Below are positions 63,970 to 64,000 of a DNA stretch of 64,000 bases, piece by piece. This DNA comes from Petrolisthes cinctipes. Lineage: Eukaryota > Arthropoda > Malacostraca > Decapoda > Porcellanidae. Each line of letters begins with the position of its first letter. Within the stretch, counting starts at the first letter, position 1. The stretch lies in assembly GCA_033782935.1 (NCBI GenBank), contig JAWQEG010000521.1:53501-117500 (forward strand), in the 5' to 3' direction. A model generated the notes under the pieces. It was not told where the DNA came from. It saw nothing but the letters and a program-made list of their open reading frames with translations, and did no database searches. The position numbers and the translations under genes were made by a program.

Positions 63970-64000
<31 letters not shown>
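63970..64000. repeat. (CA)n microsatellite running off the window
   Basis: At least 15 CA units to the last base of the window. Confidence 0.95.

Overview
The window looks like nuclear DNA of an arthropod, most likely a decapod crustacean. The evidence is split genes with GT-AG introns, very long CA/GA/CT microsatellites, TTAGG-type repeats (the arthropod telomere unit), a Mu-class glutathione S-transferase (present in crustaceans and chelicerates, generally missing from insects), and a dense load of short inverted-repeat transposons. No species name can be read from the sequence alone.

Layout. (1) 1-2.0 kb: the 5' end of a Mu-class GST gene on the minus strand; exon 1 and exon 2 are visible and the rest lies left of the window. 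(2) 2.0-6.2 kb: repeats, including a hAT element with perfect target-site duplications and a CA-rich stretch. (3) 6.3-10.1 kb: a complete three-exon gene on the plus strand for a leucine-rich-repeat protein with an F-box-like N-terminal segment; its first intron holds an antisense non-LTR retrotransposon remnant that is itself split by a fold-back element. (4) 13.1-22.4 kb: a complete five-exon NAA10 gene (catalytic subunit of the NatA N-terminal acetyltransferase). Its introns hold a PIF/Harbinger-like element with a mariner-type MITE inside it, a degraded pogo-like transposon, and many fold-back repeats. (5) 24.7-57 kb: about 32 kb without any long conserved reading frame. It carries microsatellites, minisatellites and dozens of fold-back repeats, plus several short stretches that look like tiny coding exons (MAFNDS, GSQSQ, MPSLYQDDWRRNK, MMEVLEW), each followed by a good splice donor in phase 0. 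(6) 57.4-59.0 kb: a large 5' coding exon, rich in His, Ser, Gln and Pro, ending in a splice donor; the gene should continue to the right. (7) 59-64 kb: more repeats.

The genes do not form an operon and have unrelated roles: detoxification, a probable LRR adaptor or scaffold, and co-translational N-terminal acetylation. The most speculative but interesting reading is that 26-59 kb is the 5' regulatory half of one large gene with alternative first exons. A juxtaposed acceptor/donor of recursive-splice type at 52,155/52,156 would fit such long introns. The other striking trait is the number of palindromic repeat families. At least three share a GATTCCTCCAAA...TTTGGAGGAATC core, and another is built around GGTACCGGTACGATGG; transcribed copies should fold into long hairpins.
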